Source of the DNA: UBA5429 sp942493315
GTDB taxonomy: Bacteria > Bacteroidota > Bacteroidia > Bacteroidales > WCHB1-69
DNA: 64,000 nt
Assembly: GCA_942493315.1 (NCBI GenBank)
Contig: OW818690.1
Coordinates: 806,001-870,000 of the forward strand
Reading direction: 5' to 3'
The notes under the pieces are model-generated. The model was given only the letters and a program-made list of their open reading frames with translations. It made no database searches and was not told the origin of the DNA. Shown here in pieces: positions 25,831 through 34,607 of the stretch (positions are counted from its first letter, which is position 1; every line of letters starts with the position of its first letter). A program made the translations under genes and the position numbers.

Positions 25831-25860
25831 TTGATTATTAAAATGTTTTTCCTATTTTTG
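25831..25860 (+). promoter_or_regulatory. Promoter of the HEPN/Septu-like operon
   Basis: TTG at 25831-25833, a 19-bp spacer and TATTTTTG at 25853-25860, 41 bp before the ATG at 25902. Confidence 0.7.
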
Positions 25861-25901
25861 TCAATTAAAAACACAGGAACAATCAAAATATTATTTTTAA
25901 G

Positions 25902-26438
25902 ATGAGTAGATTTATTGAAGCAATTAAAGAATATGAACACGAGGATGAAAATGGCCAAACCCGTTTGATTTATGCATATTTTGGACTTGCAATTTATCAC
26001 AGTCAAGTATTGGAAGAAACTTTTTCAATCATGTTAATCGCAAAAAAGATTATTAAGAAAAACCTAAAAACTAATGATGAAGTTGTTGCTCTGATAGATT
26101 CTATTGATCAGACTAAGAAAACAATGGGCATTTTTATTAATGAAATTAAACAATGTTATTCTTTAACTGATAAAATAGTTGAAGATTTATCAGAATTGCT
26201 TGATAAAAGAAATTACTTAGTTCATCAATATTTCAAGAAAAATATTTTTAAAGTTTATTCTGATACTGGACGTAAAGAAATGCTACAGTTTTTTACAACA
26301 TTTGTTGATGAATCTATTCGTATTGATTTAGAATTGAATCAGTATTATCAAGATTACATTAAAAAACTGGGGATTACAGAAGATCAAATTCAAGGACTAT
26401 ATGATGAGCTAATACAAGCTGAAATTGAGAGAGATTGA
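25902..26438 (+). CDS. HEPN-motif helical protein, first gene of a defence operon
   Basis: The 178 residues are almost entirely helical. Near residue 104 the protein reads LLDKRNYLVHQYF, which contains RNxxxH, the HEPN ribonuclease motif. It follows a helix with an N-terminal charged face, as in HEPN toxins. The gene is expressed from the promoter at 25831 and is followed after 37 bp by the ATPase gene. HEPN proteins cut RNA in many toxin-antitoxin and abortive infection systems, so it may be an RNase effector; alternatively it is a structural HEPN. Motif seen; function inferred. Confidence 0.6.
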   Translation: MSRFIEAIKEYEHEDENGQTRLIYAYFGLAIYHSQVLEETFSIMLIAKKIIKKNLKTNDEVVALIDSIDQTKKTMGIFINEIKQCYSLTDKIVEDLSELLDKRNYLVHQYFKKNIFKVYSDTGRKEMLQFFTTFVDESIRIDLELNQYYQDYIKKLGITEDQIQGLYDELIQAEIERD

Positions 26439-26475
26439 TATTCATTAGAGAAATTATAAAAACAAAACTTACCCC

Positions 26476-28692
26476 ATGGAAAACGAGCAAAAACCAAAAA
26501 AACAAATTTTCAAATTAATTGCAATCCAACCTTTAGATTGTGCTCCATGTATTTTGAAGAATTTAAAGAAAAATGAAGTCTATTATTTCTATAAGGGATA
26601 TTCAATTATAGTGAATGGCGATAAGCCTGAAGAAGTGTTAATTGATAAAACATTAATGAATGATGATTTTTACAATATTGATGAATCTTTAATGAAAGAC
26701 GATTTCTCCAAAATTGATAATTCCAATTTAAATGTTTCAATTCATACTATTGTTGGAAAAAATGGTTCTGGGAAAAGTGCCATTGTTGAATTGCTTATGA
26801 GAGTGTTAAATAATATTGCATACATTTTACATGATAAAGAAAAAGATCAACTAACAACGTTTTATCCTGTTGATGAGTTAGAGGCAAATTTATTTTATCA
26901 AGTGAAAGATTCTATTTATAAAATTCATTTAAATAAACTTGTTGGTGAACGAAATGTACAAGCCATTTGCAAAAAATTAAATTCAGATGAAATTGAATAT
27001 GATATTAAAAATAACGAAGAAAAATTTTTATGTGATTTCTTTTATACAATAGTCATTAATTATGCAATTTATGCATATAATGGATTTGATATTGGAGATA
27101 ATGAGTTTTTTCATTCATCAACAACTCCAGAAGGAAAGCTACCGATGATTCGTAGTGGAAAAGGGGATAAACTATGGATAAACAATATCATGCATAAAAA
27201 TGATGGCTATTCTGCACCCCTTGTTATTCACCCTCAACGAACTGATGGAAATATTGATATCAATAAAGAAAAGCATTTGACAATTTCCAGATTATTGAGC
27301 TTATTTGTTAAAATGGATAGGCGAGACAAAGTGTTAAATACCTTGAATGAGAAAAATGAAATTTCGAAGATCCAATTTACTATGGATAAAAATGATTTCA
27401 ACACTTTTAAGCCTAACACTAATGCTTCAAAACTAAAACATTATTTTAAAAATATACCTAATAGTTATCTTTTTTCAATTAATCTCGAACTGCCAGAATT
27501 ATTTGAAAAATTTAAACAAATATGTGAAATAATTTTTAAAGAATGGATTCAAATTTTTAATCTGAATAACGTTGTAAAAGATCAGAATTTTGAAATTATT
27601 AATGAAAATATTGCATACAATTACTTAGTTTATAAAACTATGATGATAATTAATCGATATCTTCATATTATTGCTCCTAATTCAAAAAATAATTATCATT
27701 TTGATGCTTCTTATAGATTAACAGATTTGCTAATAAATGATTTAAATAAAGCAATTTCTGAACATGTTTTCAGAATTTATCATGATGATAGCCATATTAC
27801 AATAAAATTAAAACAGACACTTAATTATATAAAATATACTGATAAAGAGTATTCCAAAGATATTAACAAAAATGAGGACATATACTCAGATGAATTTTTA
27901 TATTCAGAATTTACACCAGTTGAATTTAGTGATTCTCTAAACATTTTCAAAAAAGAATGGGATGAAAAAGTGTCAGATATTCTTTATTTTATGCCTCCAC
28001 CATTTCTAAAAACTAAAATATATTATAAAGATACAGAATCAAAAAATAATAATTTAAATGAATACCCATTTGATTTTTTAAGTTCTGGTGAAAAGCAGTT
28101 TACATTTTTTATTACGACAATTTTATACCATTTAAGAAACATAGAATCGGCTCATAGAAGTGTCACTGAAAGAAGGAAGTATGAAAATGTAAATTTGATT
28201 TTTGAGGAGATTGAACTCTATTTTCATCCAGAAATGCAAAGGAGATTAATTGATGATATCATTACGAGTTTGAGAAGTATGAATTTTAAGCATATTAAAA
28301 ACATCAATATCTGTTTGATAACACATTCTCCCATAATTCTTTCGGATATACCCACTTCTAACGGTTTGTTTTTAAAAGATGGAAAGCAAGAAAATATAAT
28401 TGAACAAACTTTTGCTTCCAATATTTATTCCTTATTTCGAAATGCATTTTTTATAGAGGGTGCTCCAATAGGAGAGTTTGCGGTTAACAAAATTAATCAA
28501 CTTTGTAAAAAAATTGAAAATAAAAATTTATCTGATTCCGAATTGCTTAAAGAAATTAATCAAATTGGAGATCCAATAATTAAAAGTCAAGTTAAAAAAA
28601 AGTATGATGAATATAAAAAAAATCAACGAATAATTGAATTGACTAATGAAAATGAACTTTTAAAAAAGCAATTATATGATAAAAATATATAA
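26476..28692 (+). CDS. PtuA-like ABC/SMC ATPase (Septu-type)
   Basis: The 738 residues have Walker A IVGKNGSGKSAIVELLM (about residues 92-108). A long middle region without known motifs follows, then ABC signature FLSSGEKQFTFFI (about 532-544), Walker B NLIFEEIELYFHPEMQRRL and switch ICLITHSPIILSDIP. The C-terminal 80 residues are a charged helix (QIGDPIIKSQVKKKYDEYKK...ENELLKKQL). It is followed by an HNH nuclease gene with a 17-bp overlap. ATPase plus HNH is the Septu (PtuA-PtuB) layout. The central insert is large compared with a minimal ABC head. Confidence 0.8.
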   Translation: MENEQKPKKQIFKLIAIQPLDCAPCILKNLKKNEVYYFYKGYSIIVNGDKPEEVLIDKTLMNDDFYNIDESLMKDDFSKIDNSNLNVSIHTIVGKNGSGKSAIVELLMRVLNNIAYILHDKEKDQLTTFYPVDELEANLFYQVKDSIYKIHLNKLVGERNVQAICKKLNSDEIEYDIKNNEEKFLCDFFYTIVINYAIYAYNGFDIGDNEFFHSSTTPEGKLPMIRSGKGDKLWINNIMHKNDGYSAPLVIHPQRTDGNIDINKEKHLTISRLLSLFVKMDRRDKVLNTLNEKNEISKIQFTMDKNDFNTFKPNTNASKLKHYFKNIPNSYLFSINLELPELFEKFKQICEIIFKEWIQIFNLNNVVKDQNFEIINENIAYNYLVYKTMMIINRYLHIIAPNSKNNYHFDASYRLTDLLINDLNKAISEHVFRIYHDDSHITIKLKQTLNYIKYTDKEYSKDINKNEDIYSDEFLYSEFTPVEFSDSLNIFKKEWDEKVSDILYFMPPPFLKTKIYYKDTESKNNNLNEYPFDFLSSGEKQFTFFITTILYHLRNIESAHRSVTERRKYENVNLIFEEIELYFHPEMQRRLIDDIITSLRSMNFKHIKNINICLITHSPIILSDIPTSNGLFLKDGKQENIIEQTFASNIYSLFRNAFFIEGAPIGEFAVNKINQLCKKIENKNLSDSELLKEINQIGDPIIKSQVKKKYDEYKKNQRIIELTNENELLKKQLYDKNI

Positions 28693-29530
28693 TTTAAGAA
28701 TTGAAGAAATTGCAACTGAATATTTAATAAAGGTAAAAAAACTAAAGTTCAGGGATGGTAAATATAACAATATTTTTAGCAAAAACATTGATGAAATAAT
28801 ATTATCTAAACCTGAAAATTTTGACCAATTGTTGCGAAAATACACAGTATCTATTGAATTGGAAAAAGGTTTTAAAAATTATATGGTGGGTCAGTACATT
28901 AAAATTATTTATGACAATAAAATTGGGACTTGGCTTGCCGAAAATCTAAAAGTTGATGTTTGTCCATATTGTAATATTAATATGACCCCAACTCTTAATA
29001 CTGATAAATTTAAAACTCGACCTCAATTGGATCATTTCAAATCTAAATCAAGCTCCCCATTATTAGCTATCTCATTTTATAATTTAATACCCTGTTGTCC
29101 TGTTTGCAATATCATTAAATCAGAAAAAAACGTTGATATTAATCCATATTCTAAAGATTTTTCGGAAAACCCATTTAAAATTGAACAACCTATGAATGCC
29201 ATTTTTTATGGATCTAAAAGTGAAAAGGCTGATTGGAAAATTCAGTTTGCAAATGAAACAGATCCTTATAAAAGTAATATAGAAGTTTTCGGCTTAAAGG
29301 AACGATATAATCAAATAAAAGATTATGCTGAAGAGATCATTTTTAAGGCAATAACTTATAATGATGGCTATTATGAGTCAATACTACAAACTTTTGATCA
29401 AATGTCATTGACTAAAAGCGAAATGGATCGAATAATCTTTGGAAATTATGTGTCTCCAGAAGATTTTCACAAAAGACCCCTGTCAAAATTAACTCATTAT
29501 ATCTTAGAACAATTTGATATTAAATTTTAA
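28676..29530 (+). CDS. PtuB-like HNH endonuclease (Septu-type)
   Basis: The 284 residues contain an HNH/zinc core: CPYCNINMTP (about residues 98-107), then RPQLDHFKSKSSSPLLAISFYNLIPCCPVCNIIKSEK (about 120-157). It supplies the catalytic-type DHF and two CxxC metal knuckles. A long C-terminal part follows (ENPFKIEQPMN..., residues 180-284) with no motif I recognise. It is probably the DNA-cleaving subunit activated by the ATPase. Its TAA at 29528-29530 overlaps the stop codon of the convergent type IIG gene. Confidence 0.82.
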   Translation: MIKIYNLRIEEIATEYLIKVKKLKFRDGKYNNIFSKNIDEIILSKPENFDQLLRKYTVSIELEKGFKNYMVGQYIKIIYDNKIGTWLAENLKVDVCPYCNINMTPTLNTDKFKTRPQLDHFKSKSSSPLLAISFYNLIPCCPVCNIIKSEKNVDINPYSKDFSENPFKIEQPMNAIFYGSKSEKADWKIQFANETDPYKSNIEVFGLKERYNQIKDYAEEIIFKAITYNDGYYESILQTFDQMSLTKSEMDRIIFGNYVSPEDFHKRPLSKLTHYILEQFDIKF

Positions 29531-32500
29531 ATCATGCTCCCCTCCACAATTTTAATCTCTTCTTCCGTCAAGTCATAAAGCTGGTAAACCAATTGGTCGA
29601 TTTGTGATTCGAGGACAGCTACATCCATTTCCTTATCATTGGTTTTTAGTTTAATTATTTCATCAACCCAATTTTCTAAATCCGATGATATGATATTTTT
29701 AGGAATTGGAAGTTGTTCTACGTATTTAGGTTTAATATTATAGTCCACGAAACAATTTGCAAAATACCAATTCATAAGTCTAGAGTTAAGAATTCCTAGT
29801 AAGACTTTTAAAGAATTTCCTTTTTCAGAAACAACAAAAGAAAAATTATTCAAAGGATAAAATTCACCATTAGCATCAAGTGCACAAACTAACCTAACTG
29901 GCATACTAAGTTTTCTGATATATTGAATTAATATTTTTGGTTGTTCATAGTTTATGTTATTTAACCCAGCTAAATCATTACAAACATTTAAATAATCCCC
30001 TTGCCAATCAATTTTATATTTCTTTATGTTTTTTGCTGATGAAGCACACTTTTTCCAATTTTCATTGCCCAAAATTTCTTTTGATAGAAATCTATCGTTA
30101 TCACCGGTTTTAATACCATAAACAACTTTAAATGATTTTTTAATTGTTTCAAATTGTGATATTTTCTTCAATAAGTTTTCTTTTGCTTCATTTGTTGATA
30201 GACTAAAGACAAAATCAGTTTTTATTTCAAATTTACTTTGCTCAATGTCATTTATATTAAAACCATCAAAGCCAATTAAGTCATAAATTCGTTTTGTTTC
30301 AGTTGATTTATATAGCTTAATTATATTGTTTTCTTGGCTATTTTTTTGTAAAACATAAATTGCAGGTACAATGTCTGGTGCATCTATAAATACTTGTTTC
30401 TCCAATTCTAAAAGAGAAATAATTCTATTGCTCAGGAATACTTTCTTTCTGATTTCTGAAAACTTATCAAGGTAGTATATTGTATTTGTTGTTATAAATG
30501 AAAATATTCCACTCTTTTTTAACAAATTAGACATAGCTAGTTCAATAAAAAAAGTATAAACTTCTACTTCTCCATTTGTTGCGGTAAAATGATTTTTAAA
30601 ATAATCTTTTTCACCGTCATTTGGTTTTATACCATACGGCGGATTCCCAATCACCACATCAAAGCCTACAAAATCTCCATCATCATTGAGCACTTCCGGA
30701 AATTCAAACCGCCACTCAAAGGAATTTTGAAAGATTTTATTGTCTTTTATATCATTAATCATTTTTGTTAATGAATTAACCTGGGATTCCATTTTTTCCT
30801 TTTCCTTTCTCCCTATAAGCTCTAAATCTTTCTCTTTTTTACTAAACGGAGTATCCGGTTCAAAAAGGAAATTACCGGAAAACCTATTATAAATATCATG
30901 TATAAGTTTGTCCCGTTTTGTTATTAGTGGGTCATTGAAACGAATTTCAGAACTAAAATCTTGTTTTATTTTCAAGATTAATCGCTCGAATTCTCTTTTT
31001 TCTTCTTTACTTTTAGCATTGCGATAAGATGAAACTGCCAATTTATAGCTATCTATGTTCCATTTACTGCTTTGTAACAGTTTTTTAATTTTTGTATCTA
31101 AAGGATATCTGCTCACAAGCGAGTTTCCACACTTAATGTTAATGTCAATGTTGGGTAGCGTTTCCAATTCTGTTTCGTTTTTATAATAGGCATTCTTGAG
31201 CAATTCAATCCATAACCTTAAACGACAGATCTTGACCGAATTGGGGTTGATGTCCACACCAAACAGACAGTTTTCAATAATCACCTGCTTTTCATGAAAG
31301 AGGGTTTCTTGAACTCGATGACTCTCTTTGCTGTTTGGATTATATTCAAAAAAATCACCCTCCTCATCCGTAATCATGAGTTCATCATTGATCACTTCAA
31401 AATGGTACTCTTTTAGTCGTTTCCCTTCCTTGTCAACCAAAATTTTCAAATCGTGTTTAATGGCAATGATTTCATTTAAAGCAGATACTAAAAAGTGACC
31501 GGAACCAACTGCCGGGTCACAAATTTTTAAAGTATTTATAATTTGATTGGCTTCGGTTAAATTGTCAATTTTATTATATAATGAAGGAATGTCTTCACAA
31601 TTCCAACCTTTAGTGTCATTAAATTTCTGGATCACAGCTTTTCTAATCGTTTCACGACACATATACATGGTAATAAAACCGGGAGTAAAGAAAGATCCAT
31701 CTTTATATCCATTAATTTTTTCAAAAATCAGCCCTAAAACGGATGCATTGATCAATGTTTTATTATCTTCCTGAATCTCCTCTTTACCTTCATTTGCAAA
31801 GTCATACGCATTTAAAAACTCAAATAAATAGTGTAAAGGATTGATCTCCCCTGATCTTTTTTTACCGGTCAGATCCTTTAATACGGTTTGAGAATAGATT
31901 GGGATTGCTCTTTCATCTCTCAGATTGCTTATCACAATTGTGGATTGTTCCATCTCTGTTGGTTCAAAAAGAGAACTATTGAGATAAGGAACATTCATGA
32001 AATCATTTTTAACATCTTCAATCCGTTCATTTTGTTTGACAGCCAGTACTTTAAAAAACAAACTGTTTAACTCATCATAATCCTTGATTTTTTCATAATT
32101 CAGGAATTGGTAGTTTTTATCCCCTTTATGATATGAAGCCAATTGTCCCTCTAATAATTTCAGAAATAATATTCTATTGATCCATGTTATACTTAATTCA
32201 AGAGCTACATTAAAAAGACGTTCTTGATGTGTTTCTCCTAATGAAGTTTTGTTTTCAAGACGAGAAATTTTGTCTAAACTTTCAATTTCAATAATTGCAT
32301 TTTCAATTAAAGAGCCACTATTTCTTTCACCTACATTATTCCTTTGAATGATTTTTTTACCACCCTCTTTCGTTTCTGTTAATCCAATGATATGAAGTAA
32401 CTCACTATAAAACCTTTTATCGAGACTATTACTGTCGTTTATAAATGGGAGTTTTAATAAATGTTCAGGGGAGAGTAATTTGAATAGAACAATTAATTTA

Positions 32501-33150
32501 TTATCATCATTTTTATCATTATTCCTAAGGGGCTTTTCATAATCTCTAATGTCAATGTATGTAAAATCAATTTCGTTTTTTATCTCAGCAATAATAGGTT
32601 CAGCAATCTCTTTGTAAAAAACATCTGTTGATTTATTGCTTGATTCAAAATCAAGAAATTGTTTCACCAATTTTTTGTTTTGATGAAACAATCTTTCAAA
32701 GATGGATTCATCAAATATAAACCACTCATATACATTAGTAACAATTAGATGTTTTATATTTATATTTTTTTCAGTGATTCTTTCACGAAAGTAGTACAGA
32801 AGTAGTTCATGGAGTGCCTTTCTATTAACATCATTTAAAGTGATCATTTCAGAGACTTTACTAGGTCTTTTTGCCTCAATTATAACCCCAACATCTGACT
32901 TATTATCTTTGCCATGATGAATAACTAAGTCAATCGTGTTTTTTGTATTTATTTCATGATTGTCAATATAATACGTATCCCTCAGAAAATCTCTAACATG
33001 AGTTTTTTGGTTTTCTTCTCTTTCAATTTCATCAATTTTGCCAATCAGTTTAATAAGATTACGCTTAAATATTTCAATTTGGGATCTATTAGGCTTAATT
33101 TTCAGAAAAGCTTTATTCAGTGCTTTTTTAGGAGTCCTATCTTTTACCAT
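29527..33150 (-). CDS. Type IIG restriction enzyme/N6-adenine methyltransferase
   Basis: A single 1207-residue polypeptide combines cleavage and methylation. The N-terminus has a PD-(D/E)xK-like pattern: NTIDLVIHHG with Asp74, then VGVIIEAKRP with Glu92 and Lys94. A helical linker follows, then SAM motif KICDPAVGSGHFLVSA near residue 545. The amino-methyltransferase motif IV VIGNPPYGIKP lies near residue 833, the class seen in Eco57I-like enzymes. The C-terminal 250 residues (from about 950) should be the target recognition domain, with KTGDNDRFL and LNSRLMNWYF as seen in type I HsdS and IIG TRDs. No separate hsdS or nuclease gene is present, so it should be self-contained. Confidence 0.9.
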   Translation of the reverse strand: MVKDRTPKKALNKAFLKIKPNRSQIEIFKRNLIKLIGKIDEIEREENQKTHVRDFLRDTYYIDNHEINTKNTIDLVIHHGKDNKSDVGVIIEAKRPSKVSEMITLNDVNRKALHELLLYYFRERITEKNINIKHLIVTNVYEWFIFDESIFERLFHQNKKLVKQFLDFESSNKSTDVFYKEIAEPIIAEIKNEIDFTYIDIRDYEKPLRNNDKNDDNKLIVLFKLLSPEHLLKLPFINDSNSLDKRFYSELLHIIGLTETKEGGKKIIQRNNVGERNSGSLIENAIIEIESLDKISRLENKTSLGETHQERLFNVALELSITWINRILFLKLLEGQLASYHKGDKNYQFLNYEKIKDYDELNSLFFKVLAVKQNERIEDVKNDFMNVPYLNSSLFEPTEMEQSTIVISNLRDERAIPIYSQTVLKDLTGKKRSGEINPLHYLFEFLNAYDFANEGKEEIQEDNKTLINASVLGLIFEKINGYKDGSFFTPGFITMYMCRETIRKAVIQKFNDTKGWNCEDIPSLYNKIDNLTEANQIINTLKICDPAVGSGHFLVSALNEIIAIKHDLKILVDKEGKRLKEYHFEVINDELMITDEEGDFFEYNPNSKESHRVQETLFHEKQVIIENCLFGVDINPNSVKICRLRLWIELLKNAYYKNETELETLPNIDINIKCGNSLVSRYPLDTKIKKLLQSSKWNIDSYKLAVSSYRNAKSKEEKREFERLILKIKQDFSSEIRFNDPLITKRDKLIHDIYNRFSGNFLFEPDTPFSKKEKDLELIGRKEKEKMESQVNSLTKMINDIKDNKIFQNSFEWRFEFPEVLNDDGDFVGFDVVIGNPPYGIKPNDGEKDYFKNHFTATNGEVEVYTFFIELAMSNLLKKSGIFSFITTNTIYYLDKFSEIRKKVFLSNRIISLLELEKQVFIDAPDIVPAIYVLQKNSQENNIIKLYKSTETKRIYDLIGFDGFNINDIEQSKFEIKTDFVFSLSTNEAKENLLKKISQFETIKKSFKVVYGIKTGDNDRFLSKEILGNENWKKCASSAKNIKKYKIDWQGDYLNVCNDLAGLNNINYEQPKILIQYIRKLSMPVRLVCALDANGEFYPLNNFSFVVSEKGNSLKVLLGILNSRLMNWYFANCFVDYNIKPKYVEQLPIPKNIISSDLENWVDEIIKLKTNDKEMDVAVLESQIDQLVYQLYDLTEEEIKIVEGSMI

Positions 33151-33269
33151 GAAAAAAAAAATTATTTATTCATTCTATATTCAAAAAAAAAATCGTTAGC
33201 ACAATATAGCAGAATGCTATCATTTTATACTTACAAAATTCAACAAGTGTCTCTATTGCGACTTTGATG

Positions 33270-33297
33270 CAAAGATAATATTTTTTTATTATCTTTG
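33270..33297. promoter_or_regulatory. Perfect inverted repeat with two divergent -7 boxes
   Basis: CAAAGATAAT (33270-33279) and ATTATCTTTG (33288-33297) are exact 10-bp arms around an 8-bp loop. Read outward, each arm is a TATCTTTG -7 box. The minus box could serve the type IIG gene with a 120-nt leader. The plus box has no gene directly after it. Confidence 0.5.
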
Positions 33298-33394
33298 TCA
33301 CTAATTGCTTCGAATCTTTCAAGGCGTGACCTGATTGTCTCCTGTCAACTGTCTCTAGTCCGCATTAGGCCGGAAGCGAGAAAGCACACATAAA

Positions 33395-33576
33395 AAGACT
33401 ACGGACAACGGACTGCAGACTACGGACGAATGAATAATGAATAATGAATAATGAATAATGAATAATGAATAATGAATAATAGAATGAAATCGTACGTCGA
33501 ACGTTTAACGTCGAACATCGAACGTTTAACGTCGAACTTCTTCTTTCGTCCTTTGTCTTTCGTCTTTCGTCCTAAT
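33395..33576. repeat. Word repeats: ACTACGGAC, GAATAATGAATAAT, CGTCGAACGTTTAA, CTTTCGTC
   Basis: Four low-complexity repeat types follow each other: GACTACGGAC at 33397-33426, GAATAAT at 33429-33480, TCGAACGTTTAACG at 33497-33538 and TTTCGTC at 33543-33571. No ORF is supported from 33150 to 33700. Confidence 0.85.
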
Positions 33577-33602
33577 AAACAACCCTCAGTTCATATTTTA
33601 CA

Positions 33603-33632
33603 ACTTATAGTTGTTGAAATACAACTATAAGT
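33603..33632. promoter_or_regulatory. 12-bp palindromic operator candidate
   Basis: ACTTATAGTTGT (33603-33614) and ACAACTATAAGT (33621-33632) are perfect inverted arms around TGAAAT. It overlaps the TTG element of the upstream promoter of the HTH gene, so it may be an autoregulatory operator. Confidence 0.6.
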
Positions 33633-33676
33633 ATCCTATTTTTGCATTGTTTTTCGAAATAAACGTATTAATTTTG
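33614..33676 (+). promoter_or_regulatory. Tandem promoters of the HTH-pentapeptide gene
   Basis: P1: TTG 33614-33616, 20 bp, TATTTTTG 33637-33644. P2: TTG 33647-33649, 19 bp, TAATTTTG 33669-33676. Both precede the ATG at 33700; the GTG at 33679 would lie at the P2 start site. Confidence 0.6.
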
Positions 33677-33699
33677 CGGTGTCTTTAAAACATAAAAAA

Positions 33700-34599
33700 A
33701 TGGTACAAATTGAAATTAAAATGATCGGCACAAAAATTGCCGAAGCACGAAAGAGAGCAGGCCTCTCTCAGGCACAACTTTCTGAACAACTTTTTATCAG
33801 TCCTCAGGCTGTCGGAAAATGGGAACGGGGTGAATCTATTCCGGATATCATCACTTTTAACAAATTGGCGCAAATCCTGAATGTTGATCTTTACTATTTC
33901 TTGAATAGTGATCCTAACACATTTCAAGATTCAGCGGTGAATGAAACTGCTCATGAGATTCCGGTTGAGATTCCCGAGGATAAACCGGTTAAAAAAAGAA
34001 GTTGGAATATGTCTCACACCAATTGGATTGATGCCGATTTTTCAGGGTTAAACAACCTCCATGAAAAATTCAATATGTCCAATATGCAAAAATGCAAGTT
34101 TGTAGGTTCCGATCTCTCCGGGTTACAACTGAAGCATAATAATATTCAAGATTGTGATTTTACAAACAGTAATATCAGCAATAGTGTGTTTCAAGGTTCA
34201 AATCTTCAAAAAGTGATGTTTAATGATTGTTCATTAAAACAAACTAAATTTGGTGCTGCAAATATAGAAAATTGTGATTTCACAGGAGCAGACTTAAGAG
34301 AAGCTACTTTCAAATACTCTAATTTGTCCAAATGTATTTTAACCAACGCCATTTTAACTCAAACAAATTTCAATGGTTCCTCCATAGAAAATACAGTATT
34401 TGAAGGAGTTATAGAAGATTGTGCTTTCGAAAATAGTTCATTCAGCAAGGTAACTATTCAAAACACAAAAATCATCAATACCTTTTTTAAGGGAACACGT
34501 TTAAAAAGGATCAATTTTATCAATTGTCAGGTGGATCGCTTAACGTATGAGTTTTTGAAAAGCGGAAAAGCAGATTTAACCAATATTACATTGATCTAA
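33700..34599 (+). CDS. XRE-family helix-turn-helix protein with pentapeptide repeats
   Basis: From the ATG at 33700 the protein has 299 residues. An XRE/Cro helix-turn-helix covers about residues 10-60 (GTKIAEARKRAGLSQAQLSEQLFISPQAVGKWERG). After a Pro/Glu linker, residues about 110-290 are pentapeptide repeats of the A(D/N)Lxx type, such as ADFSGLNNL, CDFTNSNIS, ANIENCDFTGADLREATF and LTNAILTQTNF. They predict a right-handed quadrilateral beta-helix, the shape of DNA-mimic proteins such as Qnr and MfpA. HTH fused to a pentapeptide repeat is unusual. The palindrome in its promoter suggests autoregulation. Its targets are unknown. Confidence 0.8.
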   Translation: MVQIEIKMIGTKIAEARKRAGLSQAQLSEQLFISPQAVGKWERGESIPDIITFNKLAQILNVDLYYFLNSDPNTFQDSAVNETAHEIPVEIPEDKPVKKRSWNMSHTNWIDADFSGLNNLHEKFNMSNMQKCKFVGSDLSGLQLKHNNIQDCDFTNSNISNSVFQGSNLQKVMFNDCSLKQTKFGAANIENCDFTGADLREATFKYSNLSKCILTNAILTQTNFNGSSIENTVFEGVIEDCAFENSSFSKVTIQNTKIINTFFKGTRLKRINFINCQVDRLTYEFLKSGKADLTNITLI

Positions 34600-34607
34600 A
34601 CGAATCT

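Noticed and set aside
33679..33699. GTG start for the HTH gene
   Set aside because: It lies at the predicted transcription start of P2; the ATG at 33700 is more likely.
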